This document shows positions 14,407 to 15,263 of a stretch of 15,263 nt of DNA, in pieces. The DNA is taken from positions 1-15,263 of the forward strand of contig JAMOPX010000101.1 in assembly GCA_027064285.1 (NCBI GenBank), read 5' to 3'. The first letter of the stretch is position 1, and the number at the start of each line of letters is the position of its first letter. The translations under genes were made by a program, and so were the position numbers. Under the pieces are notes generated by a model, which ran no database searches, had not been told where the DNA came from, and saw only the letters and a list, made by a program, of their open reading frames with translations. The stretch comes from Desulfobacterales bacterium (GTDB taxonomy: Bacteria > Desulfobacterota > DSM-4660 > Desulfatiglandales > JALVZP01).

Positions 14407-15210
14407 TTACTCGGATAGTTTAAGCAACATTCCGTTTTTCTTTGCTCTTATAAGAGCTGATTGCATTAAGTATATTTCCAGTACAAGGTATATAGAAAGC
14501 AAAGAATAACCTCTCAGTAAAACAGACTCACAAAAAGGCTCAAATCCATAGAAGCTTCTGTAATATTCTAAAAAGTATGTTAAAGGTAATATCTTTGCTA
14601 CTGTCTGTGCCCAGTCTGGCAAAATAGAGATAGGATAATATATACCACATATGAGAAACATTATGCTTACTACAGACCAAGCAGCTACTTCTGCCTTATA
14701 GCCTACGAGCAAAACTAATATAGAGACCAACATACCTATGATAACTGCGTTAAGAAAAAGTCCAGATAAAAAAAATGAAGTGGCAAGAATATATGGTACA
14801 ACAATATTAAAATGAAATACCATCTGGCTCAAAAGGGCCAATACAAAAAAGACTATCCCGCCTCTTATTATCCCTATTATCATAGAACCAAGCAAAATGT
14901 GTCTTATTCCTATGGGAGCAACAAAACTGTGTTTGAGTGATTTGCTCCATATATCATATAGTAAAACATAGGCCATATCTAATTGACAAACCTGTATAGT
15001 GTTCATTGCTACTACACCTATTAGAATAAACCCTTTCATGGAAGGAGAAAGATTTACAAAATCTGAAAGAAGACCTACAGACAAAAAAGAGATCAGAGGC
15101 CAGAAAGCAATCTCAAAAAGGGCAAATATATTTCTCTTGGCCATTATCCAGTTTTTAAAGATAAAAGCACTTGCTTTTATAAACTCATCTCGCAAAGTTA
15201 ATGAAAACAT
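14407..15210 (-). CDS. ABC-2 type transporter permease
   Basis: 267-residue integral membrane protein with six likely helices (near residues 30-50, 58-75, 100-128, 140-168, 172-198 and 230-255) and the ABC-2 signature region GIYYPISILPDWAQTVAKILPLTYFLEYYR. Family members (DrrB/YadH/NodJ-like) export drugs, polysaccharides or lipids; the substrate is unknown here. It overlaps the 3' end of an ABC ATPase gene by 26 bases, so the two form an exporter. The GGAGG inside the ATPase gene touches the ATG directly with no spacer, an unusually tight arrangement, yet no better in-frame start follows. It precedes the HTH-EIIA gene by 18 bases. Confidence 0.88.
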   Translation of the reverse strand: MFSLTLRDEFIKASAFIFKNWIMAKRNIFALFEIAFWPLISFLSVGLLSDFVNLSPSMKGFILIGVVAMNTIQVCQLDMAYVLLYDIWSKSLKHSFVAPIGIRHILLGSMIIGIIRGGIVFFVLALLSQMVFHFNIVVPYILATSFFLSGLFLNAVIIGMLVSILVLLVGYKAEVAAWSVVSIMFLICGIYYPISILPDWAQTVAKILPLTYFLEYYRSFYGFEPFCESVLLRGYSLLSIYLVLEIYLMQSALIRAKKNGMLLKLSE

Positions 15211-15263
15211 CCTCCAAATCCGCCTGTTCTATTTCGAGCTTTTTGATTTTAAGCTTAGTTTTC
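15185..15263 (-). CDS. C-terminus of an ABC transporter ATPase (partial)
   Basis: Only the last 25 codons are inside the window, ending TGA at 15187-15185. The peptide has a lysine-rich strand followed by QADLEDVFINFAR, which matches the common C-terminal LEDVF ending of DrrA/CcmA-type ATPases that pair with ABC-2 permeases. It overlaps the permease start by 26 bases. Walker and signature motifs lie beyond the right edge. Confidence 0.75.
   Translation of the reverse strand, partial: KTKLKIKKLEIEQADLEDVFINFAR

Noticed and set aside
1..15263. CRISPR array, toxin-antitoxin pair, prophage or other defence island
   Set aside because: No regularly spaced repeats, no paired small genes and no phage or defence families; the only mobile trace is the tnpB remnant.

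Overview
The window looks like chromosome from an AT-rich bacterium with many AGA/AGG arginine and ATA isoleucine codons, a style common in thermophiles. The order tig-clpP-clpX-lon, a MenE-like menaquinone enzyme, a SEC-C-tagged methionine aminopeptidase and tRNA genes without an encoded CCA fit an anaerobic, thermophilic Desulfobacterota/Thermodesulfobacteria-like lineage. That placement is inference from gene content, not from a phylogenetic marker.

Layout. Bases 1-564 hold the decayed 3' part of an IS200/IS605-type tnpB with its right-end hairpin (omega-RNA-like). A plus-strand metallo-beta-lactamase-fold hydrolase follows (791-1522). Converging on it is a minus-strand overlapping operon, menE-like ligase -> SEC-C methionine aminopeptidase -> short queG (4782 down to 1580). 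A 109-base divergent regulatory region (4783-4891), with a perfect 20-bp palindrome and repeated ACTATAAGA words, separates it from a plus-strand stand-alone LigD-type 3'-phosphoesterase (4892-5305). Two minus-strand tRNA genes, Val(TAC) then Asp(GTC), lie at 5468-5313.

From 15263 down to 5507 nine genes run on the minus strand with gaps of 0-47 bases or small overlaps: the end of an ABC ATPase, an ABC-2 permease, an HTH-EIIA(PTS) fusion, a CBS-containing ClC chloride transporter, a tandem universal stress protein, then trigger factor, ClpP, ClpX and Lon. The last four are the classical bacterial protein-quality-control cluster: nascent-chain chaperone, ClpXP protease and Lon protease. The upstream EIIA/ClC/Usp trio looks like an ion-homeostasis or stress module that may be read into the proteostasis genes.

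I did not find a clearly new multi-gene system. Best leads are the divergent operator-like region, the HTH-EIIA/ClC/Usp module, the ClC inner-gate substitution, and the tnpB relic that keeps an intact-looking right end. There is no CRISPR array, rRNA, prophage or intact transposase.
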